Of a stretch of DNA of 64,000 bases, positions 40,054 through 49,507 are shown piece after piece. Location of the stretch: the NCBI GenBank assembly GCA_029960065.1, contig JASCOF010000004.1, positions 1 to 64,000 of the forward strand. The letters run 5' to 3'. Position numbers and translations under genes: made by a program. Under the pieces are notes generated by a model. It was not told the origin of the DNA. It saw only the letters and a list, made by a program, of their open reading frames with translations, and did not search any database. The stretch comes from Flavobacteriaceae bacterium PS02336. GTDB taxonomy: Bacteria; Bacteroidota; Bacteroidia; Flavobacteriales; Flavobacteriaceae. Each line of letters starts with the position of its first letter. The first letter of the stretch is position 1.

Positions 40054-42081
40054 CTAAAGTAATCCCGCTCTTTTCAATAAAGCTTCCGGTTTTGGTTCTT
40101 GTCCTCTAAAACGTTTGTACAAAGTCATCGGATGTTCTGTTCCACCTTTAGAAAGAACATTGTCTTTGAATTTCTTCGCTACTTCTTCATTGAAAATCCC
40201 TTTTTCTTGGAAAAATTCAAATGCATCAGCATCCAGAACTTCTGCCCATTTGTAGCTGTAATATCCAGAAGAATATCCACCTTGAAAAATATGAGAGAAA
40301 GCTGTACTCATTGCATTTTCTTTTACGTCTGGATACAATTGTGTATTAGCAAATTGCTCTGTTTCGAAAGCTTTTAAGTCTGTAATATTAGTTGGATCTT
40401 GTCCGTGCCAAGCCATATCTAATAATCCAAAACTCAACTGACGCAAAGTTGCCAAACCTTCCTGGAAACTTGCACTTTCTTTAATTTTCTGAACATATTC
40501 AATCGGAATAATTTCTCCCGTTTCATAATGATTTGCGAATAAAGCTAAAGCTTCTGGTTCGTAACACCAGTTTTCCATAATCTGACTTGGTAATTCTACG
40601 AAATCCCAGTAAACAGAAGTTCCAGATAAACTTGGATAAACTGTATCAGCCAGCATTCCGTGTAAACCGTGTCCAAATTCGTGGAATAAAGTCGTTACTT
40701 CATTAAAAGTTAATAAAGACGGTTTTGTTTCTGTTGGTTTTGTAAAATTACAAACGTTCGAAATATGCGGTCTTTCGTTTACGCCGTCTTTTACATATTG
40801 TGATTTGAATGAAGTCATCCATGCACCGTTTCTTTTTCCTTTTCTTGGAAAGAAATCAGCATAGAAAATCGAAACCAAATTATTTTCAGCATCACGAACT
40901 TCATAAGTGGTAACTTCTTCGTGGTATTTATCAATATCAAAAACCTCGGTAAAAGTTAAACCGTATAATTTTTTGGCAACTGTAAAAGCGCCGTCTAAAA
41001 CTTTTTCTAACTGAAAATAAGGTTTCAGTTTTTCATCATCTAAATTAAAAAGCTGTTGTTTTAATTTTTCAGAATAATATGCGCTATCCCATTTTTCTAA
41101 TTGTTCGATTCCGTCTAATTCTTTCGCGAAAGCAGTTAATTCTGCAAATTCTTTTTGAGCTGCTGGTTTTGCTTTTGCTAATAAATCATTCAGGAAAGAG
41201 AAAACTTTCTCTGGACTTTCGGCCATTCTTTCTTCCAGAACAAAATGTGCGTGTGTTTTGTAGCCTAATAAATTAGCTCTTTCAAAACGAAGTTTAGCAA
41301 TTTTTAAAACATTTTCCTGATTGTCGAATTCATTATTTTGAAATGCTTTTGCTCCAAACGCAATCGCCATTTTTTTACGTAATTCACGATTGTCAGCATA
41401 AGTCAAAAATGGAACATAACTTGGATGATCTAAAGTGAAAATCCAGCCTTCTTTTTCTTGGTTTTTGGCTAATAATCTTGCGGCTTCGATTGTTCCTTCT
41501 GGTAAACCAGATAAATCTTTCTCATCTGTTAAATGCAATTCGAAGTTATTGGTTTCTGCCAAAACATTTTCGCCAAACTGCAAACTCAATTTTGATAATT
41601 CTTTGTCAATTTCTCTTAATTGATTTTTCTTGTCTTCTGGCAAATTAGCTCCGTTTCTTGAAAAGCTTTTGTATTTTTTATCTAATAAAGTCGTTTGTTC
41701 AGGATTTAAACCTAAACTTTCTTTTTGCTCGTAAACGGCTTTTACTTTTGCAAATAAATCAGCATTTAAACGAATGTCATTTCCAAATTCTGAAAGCAAA
41801 GGCGAAACTTCTTGCGCAATTTTCTGCATTTCGTCATTCGTTTCAGCTGAATTCAAATTGAAGAAAATACTAGAAAGACGATCTAAAATATCGCCCGAAA
41901 AATCCATTGCCACAATGGTATTTTCAAAAGTTGGCGCATCGGGATTGTTTACGATTGCATCAATTTCAGCTTTAGCCAAAGCAATTCCTTCGTTGAAAGC
42001 AGGAACATAATCTTCGATTTTAATCTGCGAAAAAGGTGCGGTATTATGTTTTGTTATAAATTTTGAAAGTAAAACACTCAT
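40054..42081 (-). CDS. M3 family metallopeptidase (oligopeptidase A / Dcp type)
   Basis: A 675-residue zinc peptidase that trims peptides, probably in the cytoplasm because no signal peptide is seen. The zinc site TLFHEFGHGLHGML is followed by the downstream Glu region. GNWFDVEP-like DFVELPSQIMENWCYEP, SFQEGLATLRQ and the FSHIFQGGYSSGYYSYKWAE end are M3 hallmarks. Single gene, normal length. Confidence 0.94.
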   Translation of the reverse strand: MSVLLSKFITKHNTAPFSQIKIEDYVPAFNEGIALAKAEIDAIVNNPDAPTFENTIVAMDFSGDILDRLSSIFFNLNSAETNDEMQKIAQEVSPLLSEFGNDIRLNADLFAKVKAVYEQKESLGLNPEQTTLLDKKYKSFSRNGANLPEDKKNQLREIDKELSKLSLQFGENVLAETNNFELHLTDEKDLSGLPEGTIEAARLLAKNQEKEGWIFTLDHPSYVPFLTYADNRELRKKMAIAFGAKAFQNNEFDNQENVLKIAKLRFERANLLGYKTHAHFVLEERMAESPEKVFSFLNDLLAKAKPAAQKEFAELTAFAKELDGIEQLEKWDSAYYSEKLKQQLFNLDDEKLKPYFQLEKVLDGAFTVAKKLYGLTFTEVFDIDKYHEEVTTYEVRDAENNLVSIFYADFFPRKGKRNGAWMTSFKSQYVKDGVNERPHISNVCNFTKPTETKPSLLTFNEVTTLFHEFGHGLHGMLADTVYPSLSGTSVYWDFVELPSQIMENWCYEPEALALFANHYETGEIIPIEYVQKIKESASFQEGLATLRQLSFGLLDMAWHGQDPTNITDLKAFETEQFANTQLYPDVKENAMSTAFSHIFQGGYSSGYYSYKWAEVLDADAFEFFQEKGIFNEEVAKKFKDNVLSKGGTEHPMTLYKRFRGQEPKPEALLKRAGLL

Positions 42082-42300
42082 TATGATATTATATTTTTTA
42101 TTAATAGAAGCCCATTTTTTTGAATTTCAAAGATAGCAATTTATAAAAACCTAATCATCTATACAAAATCGATTCTCAGCATAAAATCCTCTTAAATTGT
42201 GTTATAGATATGTTATTTATTCCTGTAGGCGTTTTTAAAAGCGTAAATTGAAAAAATAGATTTGGCATTATAAAATGCGAATCATAATTAAAATAAAAAA

Positions 42301-42972
42301 ATGATGAATTATCAAATTGTAATAAAGAATATTGATACGGTTAATGAAATTGAAGGATATTGGTCAGACGAAGATTTTATTGCGTTATTAGAAAAATTCA
42401 ATTATCCTGATGGCGCAACAGCTGAAAAAAGTAGTTTGCCAGAATTATTAGAAATGGCCATTTCAGATTATGAGCCTAATGAAGCGGCTCAAATAGTTTT
42501 GCACTATAAATTGGGAGATCAATTAAGTGAAGGTCAAATAGATCAAATATCGAACGATATGTTAATTGATAAGGTTTGCGAAGAATATCCAGAAATACAC
42601 ATGCAAGGCACTTTATTTCACGTCAATCAATTGCTTTTTAAAGCCTATAACGGAAAGTTCCCAAATGCAAAAGCTTCTATTGTTCATTTTTCACTGACGC
42701 CAACGGATGGAGAATCACAAAAACTGACAGCTGAAAACGTGTTGAAATTATTGAATAATGGTTTATCTGACAGAAATCTGATCAAAAGATTATTCGAAAA
42801 TCAAATATCTCAAAACATTCCATTTCCAGAAGCAGAAAGTATTATTTGGGAATTGAAGACTGAAGATAATATAAACTACGATCTGGTGACTTCAGAGAAT
42901 TGGATAAATAAAGAAGATATAAACGAATCTGAATTTGAATCTGTTTTGGAAGAAGTGGAAGATGTAACTTAA
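42301..42972 (+). CDS. Conserved-looking cytoplasmic protein of unknown function
   Basis: A 223-residue acidic protein without membrane segment or signal. It starts MMNYQIVIKNIDTVNEIEGY and includes LLEMAISDYEPNEAAQIVLH and LTAENVLKLLNNGLSDRNLI. The composition and normal codon use support a real gene. I do not recognise the family. It stands alone, with 219 bases before it that contain no feature I can name. Confidence 0.6.
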   Translation: MMNYQIVIKNIDTVNEIEGYWSDEDFIALLEKFNYPDGATAEKSSLPELLEMAISDYEPNEAAQIVLHYKLGDQLSEGQIDQISNDMLIDKVCEEYPEIHMQGTLFHVNQLLFKAYNGKFPNAKASIVHFSLTPTDGESQKLTAENVLKLLNNGLSDRNLIKRLFENQISQNIPFPEAESIIWELKTEDNINYDLVTSENWINKEDINESEFESVLEEVEDVT

Positions 42973-43006
42973 TTCAAAAGAGATAAAATCGTAAAGTTAG
43001 TTTCAC

Positions 43007-43088
43007 AAAGATTCTCAAAGAAAAAACACAGAGATACACAAAAATTTTGTGCGCCTCTGTGTTTTTTCTTTTGTGTATCTCTGCGAAA
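43007..43088. repeat. Palindrome of CACAGAGATACAC words
   Basis: Perfect 14-bp arms GAAAAAACACAGAG (43020-43033) and CTCTGTGTTTTTTC (43055-43068), with further outer pairing. It lies between two convergent genes and may also stop transcription. Confidence 0.8.
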
Positions 43089-43574
43089 TTACTTTTTCAA
43101 ACCTTCAGCCGCTTTATTAACCGCCGCTTTCAATTCTTCTTTATAAGAAATAATAGTATCTAAAACTTTTTTATCGTGGCTTCCGATGATTTGTGCTGCT
43201 AAGATTCCTGCATTTTTTGCTCCGTTTAGCGCCACAGTTGCAACAGGAACTCCGCCTGGCATTTGCAGAATCGATAATACCGAATCCCAGCCATCGATAG
43301 AATTACTTGATTTTACAGGAACTCCAATTACAGGAAGTGGAGACATTGAAGCCACCATTCCAGGTAAATGCGCCGCACCGCCCGCACCAGCAATAATAAC
43401 CGAAATTCCGCGAGTATGTGCATTTTTACTGAAATCAAATAATTTCTCCGGCGTTCTGTGTGCCGAAACGATATCTACTTCAACTTCTACATTAAATTGT
43501 TTTAATATGTCGATTGCATCCTGCATAACTGGCATGTCTGAGATGCTTCCCATTATAATGGCTACTTTGCTCAT
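43089..43574 (-). CDS. purE: N5-carboxyaminoimidazole ribonucleotide mutase
   Basis: PurE converts N5-CAIR to CAIR in purine synthesis. The 161-residue protein has all typical words: IIMGSISDMPVMQDAIDIL, VDIVSAHRTPEKLFDFSKNA, IIAGAGGAAHLPGMVASMSP, LPVIGVPVKSSNSIDGWDSV and QMPGGVPVATVALNGAKNAG. It follows purK on the same strand across 119 bases of TTTCAGGTTTTGG-type repeats, so co-transcription is likely but not certain. Confidence 0.97.
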   Translation of the reverse strand: MSKVAIIMGSISDMPVMQDAIDILKQFNVEVEVDIVSAHRTPEKLFDFSKNAHTRGISVIIAGAGGAAHLPGMVASMSPLPVIGVPVKSSNSIDGWDSVLSILQMPGGVPVATVALNGAKNAGILAAQIIGSHDKKVLDTIISYKEELKAAVNKAAEGLKK

Positions 43575-43693
43575 TGTGTTTTTTTGTTTTTTTTGTTTCA
43601 GGTTTTGGGTTTCAAGTTTTGTTGGAACTGAAAACCGAGACTGAAAACTGTTTATTTTGTTTTAAGTTATAAACTGTGACTAAACACTAAAAA

Positions 43694-44851
43694 TTACTGA
43701 ACACTGATCACTTTAATAGTGTTCTTAACTTCCTGTGCAATTCGTCTTGCTTCCTGCATATTTTCATTTACAATCGTAACGTGACCCATTTTTCTGAATG
43801 GACGTGTTTGCTTTTTTCCGTAAATGTGAGGTGTAACACCGTTCCATCCTAAAATCGTTTCGATGTTTTCATAAACTACGTCTCCAGAAAATCCTTCTGC
43901 ACCAACTAAATTTACCATAATTCCGGCAACTTTACTATCGGTGTTTCCTAACGGAAGATCTAAAATAGCACGTAAATGATTCTCGAATTGTGAAGTATAA
44001 CTTGCTTCAATTGAATAATGTCCAGAATTATGCGGACGCGGAGCCACTTCATTCACTAAAATTTCATCTTCATTGGTTTGGAACATTTCAACAGCTAAAA
44101 GTCCAACGTGATTAAATTTCTCTGAAACATTCAAAGCAATTGCTCTGGCTTTTTCAGCTACTTTTTCGTCGATTCTTGCCGGGCAGATTACGTATTCCAC
44201 TTGGTTTGCTTCTGGATGAAATTCCATTTCTACAACTGGATAGGTTTTAATTTCTCCTGATGGATTTCTAACCACTATTACCGCCAATTCGTTTTTGAAC
44301 GGAACCATGGTTTCTGCAATGCATTCTACATTTGGTAAATCATCCATGTCAGAAATCTGGCGAATTACTTTTACGCCGTTTCCGTCGTAACCAAACTCGG
44401 TGCATTTCCATACAAACGGAATGGTGATTTCGTTATTTCCAACTGATTTTTGCAAATGCAGCGGACTTTCAAATCGTAAATATGCTGCGGTTGGAATATT
44501 ACTTTCGGTATAAAAATCTTTTTGAGTTCCTTTATTCTGAATTCCTTTTAAAGTTTTAGGAGACGGATATACTTTTACGCCTTCGTTTTCTAACTGCGTT
44601 AAAGCTTCAAGATTTACCAATTCGATTTCAAAAGTCAGAACATCGACTTGTTTTCCGAAGTTGTAAACCGTTTCATAATCCATTAAATCGCCTTGGAAGA
44701 ATTTGTTGCAGGCAATTTTACTCGGCGCTTCGTCACTTGGATCTAAAACATAAGTTTGGATGTCAAATTTTCTGGTGTCAGACAAAAGCATTTTACCTAA
44801 TTGTCCGCCGCCTAGTATTCCCAATTTAAAATCAGAAGAAAAATAATTCAT
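43694..44851 (-). CDS. purK: 5-(carboxyamino)imidazole ribonucleotide synthase
   Basis: PurK is the ATP-grasp enzyme that makes N5-CAIR from AIR and bicarbonate. The 385-residue protein starts with LGILGGGQLGKMLLSDTRKF, and has VLTFEIELVNLEAL, PFVWKCTEFGYDGNGVKVI and VNEVAPRPHNSGHYSIEASY. The open frame could start at 44899, but the -7 promoter box lies at 44869-44876 and the family begins near MNYFSSDFKLG, so the start is 44851. Confidence 0.95.
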   Translation of the reverse strand: MNYFSSDFKLGILGGGQLGKMLLSDTRKFDIQTYVLDPSDEAPSKIACNKFFQGDLMDYETVYNFGKQVDVLTFEIELVNLEALTQLENEGVKVYPSPKTLKGIQNKGTQKDFYTESNIPTAAYLRFESPLHLQKSVGNNEITIPFVWKCTEFGYDGNGVKVIRQISDMDDLPNVECIAETMVPFKNELAVIVVRNPSGEIKTYPVVEMEFHPEANQVEYVICPARIDEKVAEKARAIALNVSEKFNHVGLLAVEMFQTNEDEILVNEVAPRPHNSGHYSIEASYTSQFENHLRAILDLPLGNTDSKVAGIMVNLVGAEGFSGDVVYENIETILGWNGVTPHIYGKKQTRPFRKMGHVTIVNENMQEARRIAQEVKNTIKVISVQ

Positions 44852-44868
44852 TTTGTGTTGTGTTTTTG

Positions 44869-44876
44869 CAAAGATA
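44869..44876 (-). promoter_or_regulatory. -7 promoter element of purK
   Basis: On the minus strand TATCTTTG lies 17 bases before the ATG at 44851. I did not see a purine riboswitch or a clear operator near it. Confidence 0.6.
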
Positions 44877-44915
44877 CCTTTTAATCTTTTTTTAGCCAAA
44901 ATTTAGTTTTTCTGC

Positions 44916-45096
44916 CACAGATTAAAAGGATTAAAAAAGATTTTTTTTGTTTGCCACGAATTACACGAATTTTCACGAATTCTTTTTTTTAAAATTCAAC
45001 CGAAAAAATTTGTGGTAATTCGTGTAATTGCTTCGCCTGTTCGCTATCGCTCGGGTCGTGGAAAAAAAATCTTTTTTAATCCTTTTAATCTGTGGC
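44916..45096. repeat. Very large palindrome, perfect 35-bp arms
   Basis: Arms 44916-44950 and 45062-45096 (GCCACAGATTAAAAGGATTA and onwards) are perfect complements. Inside is a second pairing of CACGAATTACACGAATT with AATTCGTGTAATT words. It fills the gap between purK and the unknown gene at 45107. Confidence 0.92.
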
Positions 45097-45106
45097 TAAC
45101 AAAAAA

Positions 45107-45658
45107 CTATTTAATTTTCTTCAAAACTTCTTTGGCAACCGCTTTGTAAGCTGCTGAATGATCTGCATAATCTTTGTCGATAATTACTTTGAGTTCGGGA
45201 TGAATCCAGTCGTAATAATTTCCTAAAATATATAAAGTGCGAATAGAGTAGGCTTTTGTGGCCACTTTAACATCGGTAATTAACCAATCGAAAGAAGCTT
45301 CAATACATTCTTGAAGATTTTCTTCAGAAAGATTAATGCCGTTTTCGTTTTTCTTATAATGTGATTTTACCAAAAGCTGAGTAACTTTTGCGATTGGACG
45401 AAGCGAACTTTCGTCTTTTAAGACTTTCAAATTCGAACAGAAAAAATCAAGATGTGGCTGGAGCCAAAGCAATTCTTCGTAAGAAACAAATTCTAGAATC
45501 CAGCAGGCTTTATGATTGTTTTTGTCTTCTGGCGAAAAGCAAATGGAAACTAATTCACCAAAAAGAGATTGATTTTCTAAAATTTCTTGTGCAGCTTTGA
45601 GACGGTTTTCTCTATAAGCATTCACATAATCCAGTTTTTTTTGTAATTCCGACAGCAT
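45107..45658 (-). CDS. All-helical protein of unknown function
   Basis: A 183-residue soluble protein made of amphipathic helices (LQKKLDYVNAYRENRLKAAQ, LVSICFSPEDKNNHKACWIL, LRPIAKVTQLLVKSH, ATKAYSIRTLYILGNYYDWI), which suggests a HEAT/ARM-like fold. I do not recognise a catalytic motif. Flavobacterial genomes tend to carry it near purine genes (from memory, uncertain). It is upstream of purK on the same strand, separated by the large palindrome. Confidence 0.65.
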   Translation of the reverse strand: MLSELQKKLDYVNAYRENRLKAAQEILENQSLFGELVSICFSPEDKNNHKACWILEFVSYEELLWLQPHLDFFCSNLKVLKDESSLRPIAKVTQLLVKSHYKKNENGINLSEENLQECIEASFDWLITDVKVATKAYSIRTLYILGNYYDWIHPELKVIIDKDYADHSAAYKAVAKEVLKKIK

Positions 45659-45683
45659 CTTCTAGCAGTATTTAAATACTTAG

Positions 45684-47786
45684 CTAAAATACGTAATTTA
45701 ATGAGATAATTCCGTAATAATTTACTGGCAATCCAGGATAGTAAAATCTTGGTGCTGCATTTCCAACTCCAGTTGCATTGGTTAAAATCATCGAAGCGTA
45801 TTTTTCGTTCATAACATTATTAATTCCGGCATCTAGATGTGTTGTTAAACCTGATAAAATTTCAAATTCATATCCAGTTTTTAGGTTTAACAAAGAATAG
45901 GAATCTGAAAAATTAGCGTTTGAATCATTCATCGGAATTTTATCTGTGAACTGAAAATCAGCTGAAAAATAAAACCCTGAATTCGTATTTAAATTGAAAC
46001 CTGCGCTTGCTGTATTGGCCGGAACTCCAGTTAATTTGTTTCCAGAAAAATCATTTCCGTTATCGACAAATTCTTTAAATTCATATTTCCCGATTGATGT
46101 TCCGACATAAGAGTTTAAATTGAAAATTTGATTAATTGGCCAATTGTGATTTAATGAAATTTCAATTCCTTCATGAAAAGTTTTCCCAGCATTTACGCCT
46201 TCATATTGATCATCGCCGATTCTTTTTGCAACTAATAAATCTTTAATTTCCATTCGATAAACTGCAATTTCAGTATATAGTTTTTTGTTGAAAAAATGCA
46301 GTTTTCCTCCCAATTCAAAATTATAACCCGTTTCTGGTTTAATGTTTTGATTGATATTTCCTGTTGAAGTTAAAGTTTCTTCGGTTGTGGGAAGAGAAAA
46401 TCCTCGGCTTACAGAAAAGTAAAGCGTTCGAATTTCATTGGGCTTATATAAAAAAGAAAGCTGAGGCGAAAAAATTCCATCATAACTATATTCTTCCTTC
46501 GGATTATTTGCAGAAGCGGGAAAATCATTCTGAAGTTCGAATTTGGTTTTGTTGTAATTTAATCCTGCTTGAATTTCAAATTGATCAGAAAGTAAAGTTC
46601 TAATTTGAGAGAAGATATTATAAAAATGCCTTTTCTGATCGGTTGCCGAAAGTTGATCGCCTTGTAAACTTCCGTTTCCGTTATTTTGCTGATATAAGTT
46701 TTGGAAAGTATTTCCACTGTAATTATCTCTGAAATATTCAATTCCACCAATAAACTGATTGTTGATTTTTCCGATTTTAAAATCTCCCGAAAATTGCGTT
46801 CTTACACCCGAAGTAAAAGTATATTGACGCAAAATATCAAAAGGACGAGGTTCGTTGCTGTCTTTGTAATTGATGAAAACAGAAGTCGAATTGTTGAGGT
46901 GATCGTTTATTTTGAAATCATAAGCCAATCCGCCCAGAGTCGATTTGTATTCTTTGAATCCTTGTGAAGCAACCCAAGTCGGCGCACCCGCCTGAGGATT
47001 ATTTTCGAAAGTACTTTTATTGATAGAACTCGGAATGTAGGCTTTTAAATAAGTATAATTGGAGAAATACGTCAGTTTGCTGTTTTTCTTTCGGAATAAT
47101 TCTCCCGAAAGTGTAATTCCTTCCCGATTATAAGCGCTGTTTTCACGCCAGCCATCGGTTTTTAAATTGTGATAACTTAAACTTAAAGAAGAACTTTTTT
47201 CATTTAAATCAAAACTCACTCTGTTTTTCAATAATCCAAAAGAACCAAAAGTAGAACTTACTTCAGTTTGATAATTTCCTTTTTTTAATATTTGAGGAGA
47301 AATCAAGATTGCTCCGCCCAAACCCGCGCCGTAAATACTCGAAAGCGGTCCTTTTATAATTTCAATTTGATTGATGTTTTGAAGATCAATATCATCAATT
47401 ACCGTTTCGCTATTTCCAGAAGTCAGCGGAATACTTCCGTAAAAAGCTCTGATTTTATTGGTTCCGTACGGAGTTCTTGCGCCAATTCCGCGAATCGAAA
47501 TTCGGGTTGTCGTAATATTAGACGATTGCATAAAAACACCTGGAATGGTGTTGATGACATTGCTAATGTCTGTCGTATTATTTCGAAGCAATTCTTTTTC
47601 GGATAAAATTCCAATCGAAGCCGGACTATTTTGTAAATCCCGATTAATATGAAGCGGACTTATTAAAACTTCGTTCAGTTTTTGGGTTTTTACAGAATCA
47701 ATATTATGAACTGCTTTTTCCTGTGCAATTAGATTTTGTAGAATCGAAAACAGAATAATTAGGAAACAGTATTTTTTTAAAAACAT
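45684..47786 (-). CDS. TonB-dependent outer-membrane receptor
   Basis: A 700-residue receptor with a signal peptide (residues 1-21), a plug domain (PASIGILSEKELLRNNTTDI, VINTIPGVFMQSSN, RISIRGIGAR, INQIEIIKGPLSSIYGAGLG) and a C-terminal barrel ending in aromatic LNYVF. It is of the siderophore/haem or cofactor type rather than SusC, as no CarboxypepD-like domain and no adjacent SusD gene are present. The ligand is unknown. The partner would be the exbBD/tonB set at 14-17 kb. Confidence 0.9.
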   Translation of the reverse strand: MFLKKYCFLIILFSILQNLIAQEKAVHNIDSVKTQKLNEVLISPLHINRDLQNSPASIGILSEKELLRNNTTDISNVINTIPGVFMQSSNITTTRISIRGIGARTPYGTNKIRAFYGSIPLTSGNSETVIDDIDLQNINQIEIIKGPLSSIYGAGLGGAILISPQILKKGNYQTEVSSTFGSFGLLKNRVSFDLNEKSSSLSLSYHNLKTDGWRENSAYNREGITLSGELFRKKNSKLTYFSNYTYLKAYIPSSINKSTFENNPQAGAPTWVASQGFKEYKSTLGGLAYDFKINDHLNNSTSVFINYKDSNEPRPFDILRQYTFTSGVRTQFSGDFKIGKINNQFIGGIEYFRDNYSGNTFQNLYQQNNGNGSLQGDQLSATDQKRHFYNIFSQIRTLLSDQFEIQAGLNYNKTKFELQNDFPASANNPKEEYSYDGIFSPQLSFLYKPNEIRTLYFSVSRGFSLPTTEETLTSTGNINQNIKPETGYNFELGGKLHFFNKKLYTEIAVYRMEIKDLLVAKRIGDDQYEGVNAGKTFHEGIEISLNHNWPINQIFNLNSYVGTSIGKYEFKEFVDNGNDFSGNKLTGVPANTASAGFNLNTNSGFYFSADFQFTDKIPMNDSNANFSDSYSLLNLKTGYEFEILSGLTTHLDAGINNVMNEKYASMILTNATGVGNAAPRFYYPGLPVNYYGIISLNYVF

Positions 47787-47850
47787 ATATTTTATGTAGC
47801 AATCCTTGGAATTTGGAATTTTATTTTAACAGATTAATATTTGGATTTAT

Positions 47851-47994
47851 TTTTAACACATAGAAACATAGCATTGATTGAGGCAAAAAAGGCGTTTCAC
47901 TTATCTAAATCCACATAGCAGGTATGTGTGAAAAACGAGTTTTCTTAAAATCAACTTTTAAATGCAAAAAAATCTATGTTCCTATGTGTTTAAA
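47851..47994. repeat. Palindrome of AACACATAGRAACATAG words
   Basis: TTTTAACACATAGAAACATA (47851-47870) faces TATGTTCCTATGTGTTTAAA (from 47974), nearly perfect. Inner TTTCAC/GTGTGAAA words pair too. It lies between the sugar dehydrogenase and the receptor gene. Confidence 0.82.
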
Positions 47995-48045
47995 ATCTTT
48001 TTTAGTTTGGGAATTTGGAATTCCTATTCAGGGATTTTAAAAATT

Positions 48046-49320
48046 TTATTTATTAGCTGTCACTTTCCAAATCGTGTTTCCGCTGTCATCATTTACCAAA
48101 AGTGATCCGTCGTTCATAACGGTAACAGCAACAGGGCGTCCGTAAACTTCGGCTTTATCATTATCAGAAATAAAACCAGTTAAAAAATCTTCTGGTTTTC
48201 CTGAAGGTTTTCCGTCTTTAAAAGGAACGAACAACACTTTATAACCCGAAATTTTAGAACGGTTCCAAGAACCATGCTGACCAACAAATGCTCCATTTTT
48301 ATATTTTGCTGGAAATGCATCTTTCGTGTAAAAAGCCAATCCTAAAGAAGCGGTGTGAGCACCAACTGGAACATCAGGAACAATTGCTTTTTCGACTAAA
48401 TCTTTTCTTTCGCCTTTCATTCTAGGATCAGGAATGCTTCCGAAATAAGAATATGGCCATCCGTAAAAACCATCTCTTTTTACACTTGTAATATAATCTG
48501 GAACTAAATCATCGCCTAATTCATCACGCTCATTAACTGCTGTCCAAAGTTCTTTGTTTGCAGGATTCCAATCCATTCCAACAGGATTTCTAAGTCCCGA
48601 AGCGTATAGCTTTTCGCCCGTTCCATCAGGATTAATTTCTAAAATAGCAGCACGGCGAACTTCTTTGTCCATTCCGTTTTCGCCTACGTTACTTCCAGAA
48701 CCTACAGAAACATAAATTTTGCTTCCGTCAGGACTTGCTAATAAATTTCTTGTCCAGTGGTTGTTGTAACCTCCGGCAGGAAGTTCAAGGATTTTTTCGC
48801 CTTTGGTTTCCAGTTTCAGCGGATTATTTTTATAAGGATAACGGTATAATCCGTCGGTATTGGCGATGTAGAAAAAGTCTTTAAGAACCAGCATTCCAAA
48901 AGGTTTGTTGAGTCCTGTTATAAAAACCTGACGACTTTCAAATTTTCCATCTTTGTCTTTATCACGCAAAACAGTAATTTGGTTTTTACTAGATCTTGTG
49001 CCGCTTTCCACCACAAAAATATCTTGGTTTGGTGCAATGTATGTCCAACGCGGATTTTCAAATCCGTCTGCAAATTTAGTTACCGTAAAACCTTCTGGCG
49101 CTTTTGGTGTTTTGCCTTCAGACCAGCCAATAACTTTACTGTTTTTGGTTTTAGATTCGGTTGCATAGGGCGGAGGAAGCGTAAGATCTCCAATCGCCGT
49201 TTTTACAATATTATCTGACTGCTTGGCCAAAGCTTCTTTTTCTTCTTTTTTAACTTGCCCGTTGCAGGCCGTCATTAATGCTAATAATGATATGGAAAAT
49301 AATGATAAGGATGTTTTCAT
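48046..49320 (-). CDS. PQQ-type sugar/sorbosone dehydrogenase-like lipoprotein
   Basis: A 424-residue beta-propeller protein on a lipid anchor (LALMTAC, Cys18). Family words are GFTVTKFADGFENPRW, GLNKPFGMLVLKDFFYIAN, GGYNNHWTRNLLASPDGSKI, YVSVGSGSNVGE, ASGLRNPVGMDWNP, GFYGWPYSYFG and GQHGSWNRSKISGYKV. Relatives oxidise sugars or sorbosone using PQQ in the periplasm. I saw no pqq genes in the window, so its cofactor is unproven. The frame to 49356 adds 12 residues before the signal peptide and is not used. It is divergent from hpt. Confidence 0.87.
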   Translation of the reverse strand: MKTSLSLFSISLLALMTACNGQVKKEEKEALAKQSDNIVKTAIGDLTLPPPYATESKTKNSKVIGWSEGKTPKAPEGFTVTKFADGFENPRWTYIAPNQDIFVVESGTRSSKNQITVLRDKDKDGKFESRQVFITGLNKPFGMLVLKDFFYIANTDGLYRYPYKNNPLKLETKGEKILELPAGGYNNHWTRNLLASPDGSKIYVSVGSGSNVGENGMDKEVRRAAILEINPDGTGEKLYASGLRNPVGMDWNPANKELWTAVNERDELGDDLVPDYITSVKRDGFYGWPYSYFGSIPDPRMKGERKDLVEKAIVPDVPVGAHTASLGLAFYTKDAFPAKYKNGAFVGQHGSWNRSKISGYKVLFVPFKDGKPSGKPEDFLTGFISDNDKAEVYGRPVAVTVMNDGSLLVNDDSGNTIWKVTANK

Positions 49321-49475
49321 TTGGAATCTTGGAGTTAAATATTTATACAACAACAATTTACTGAAATTAAAAACAGCATCAAAAAGTAATTTGTAATTAT
49401 TAACTGATATTTAACATTCACAAAAAATATCGGCATACACGTTATTTTGTTAGAAGCAGTTAAGTTGTAATTCTG

Positions 49476-49483
49476 TATCTTTG
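49476..49483 (+). promoter_or_regulatory. -7 promoter element of hpt
   Basis: TATCTTTG lies 24 bases before the ATG at 49508. It also excludes an upstream TTG start at 49481, which lies within the box. Confidence 0.6.
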
Positions 49484-49507
49484 TGCATTATTTTAAAAAG
49501 AAAAATA

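Noticed and set aside
44852..44899. N-terminal extension of PurK
   Set aside because: It includes the -7 promoter box; the family start fits 44851.
47292..47652. Overlapping frames opposite the TonB-dependent receptor plug
   Set aside because: They are antisense shadows of a clear receptor gene with intact motifs.
45684..47786. TonB-dependent receptor considered as a SusC-type glycan importer
   Set aside because: No carboxypeptidase-like N-terminal domain and no SusD partner are present.
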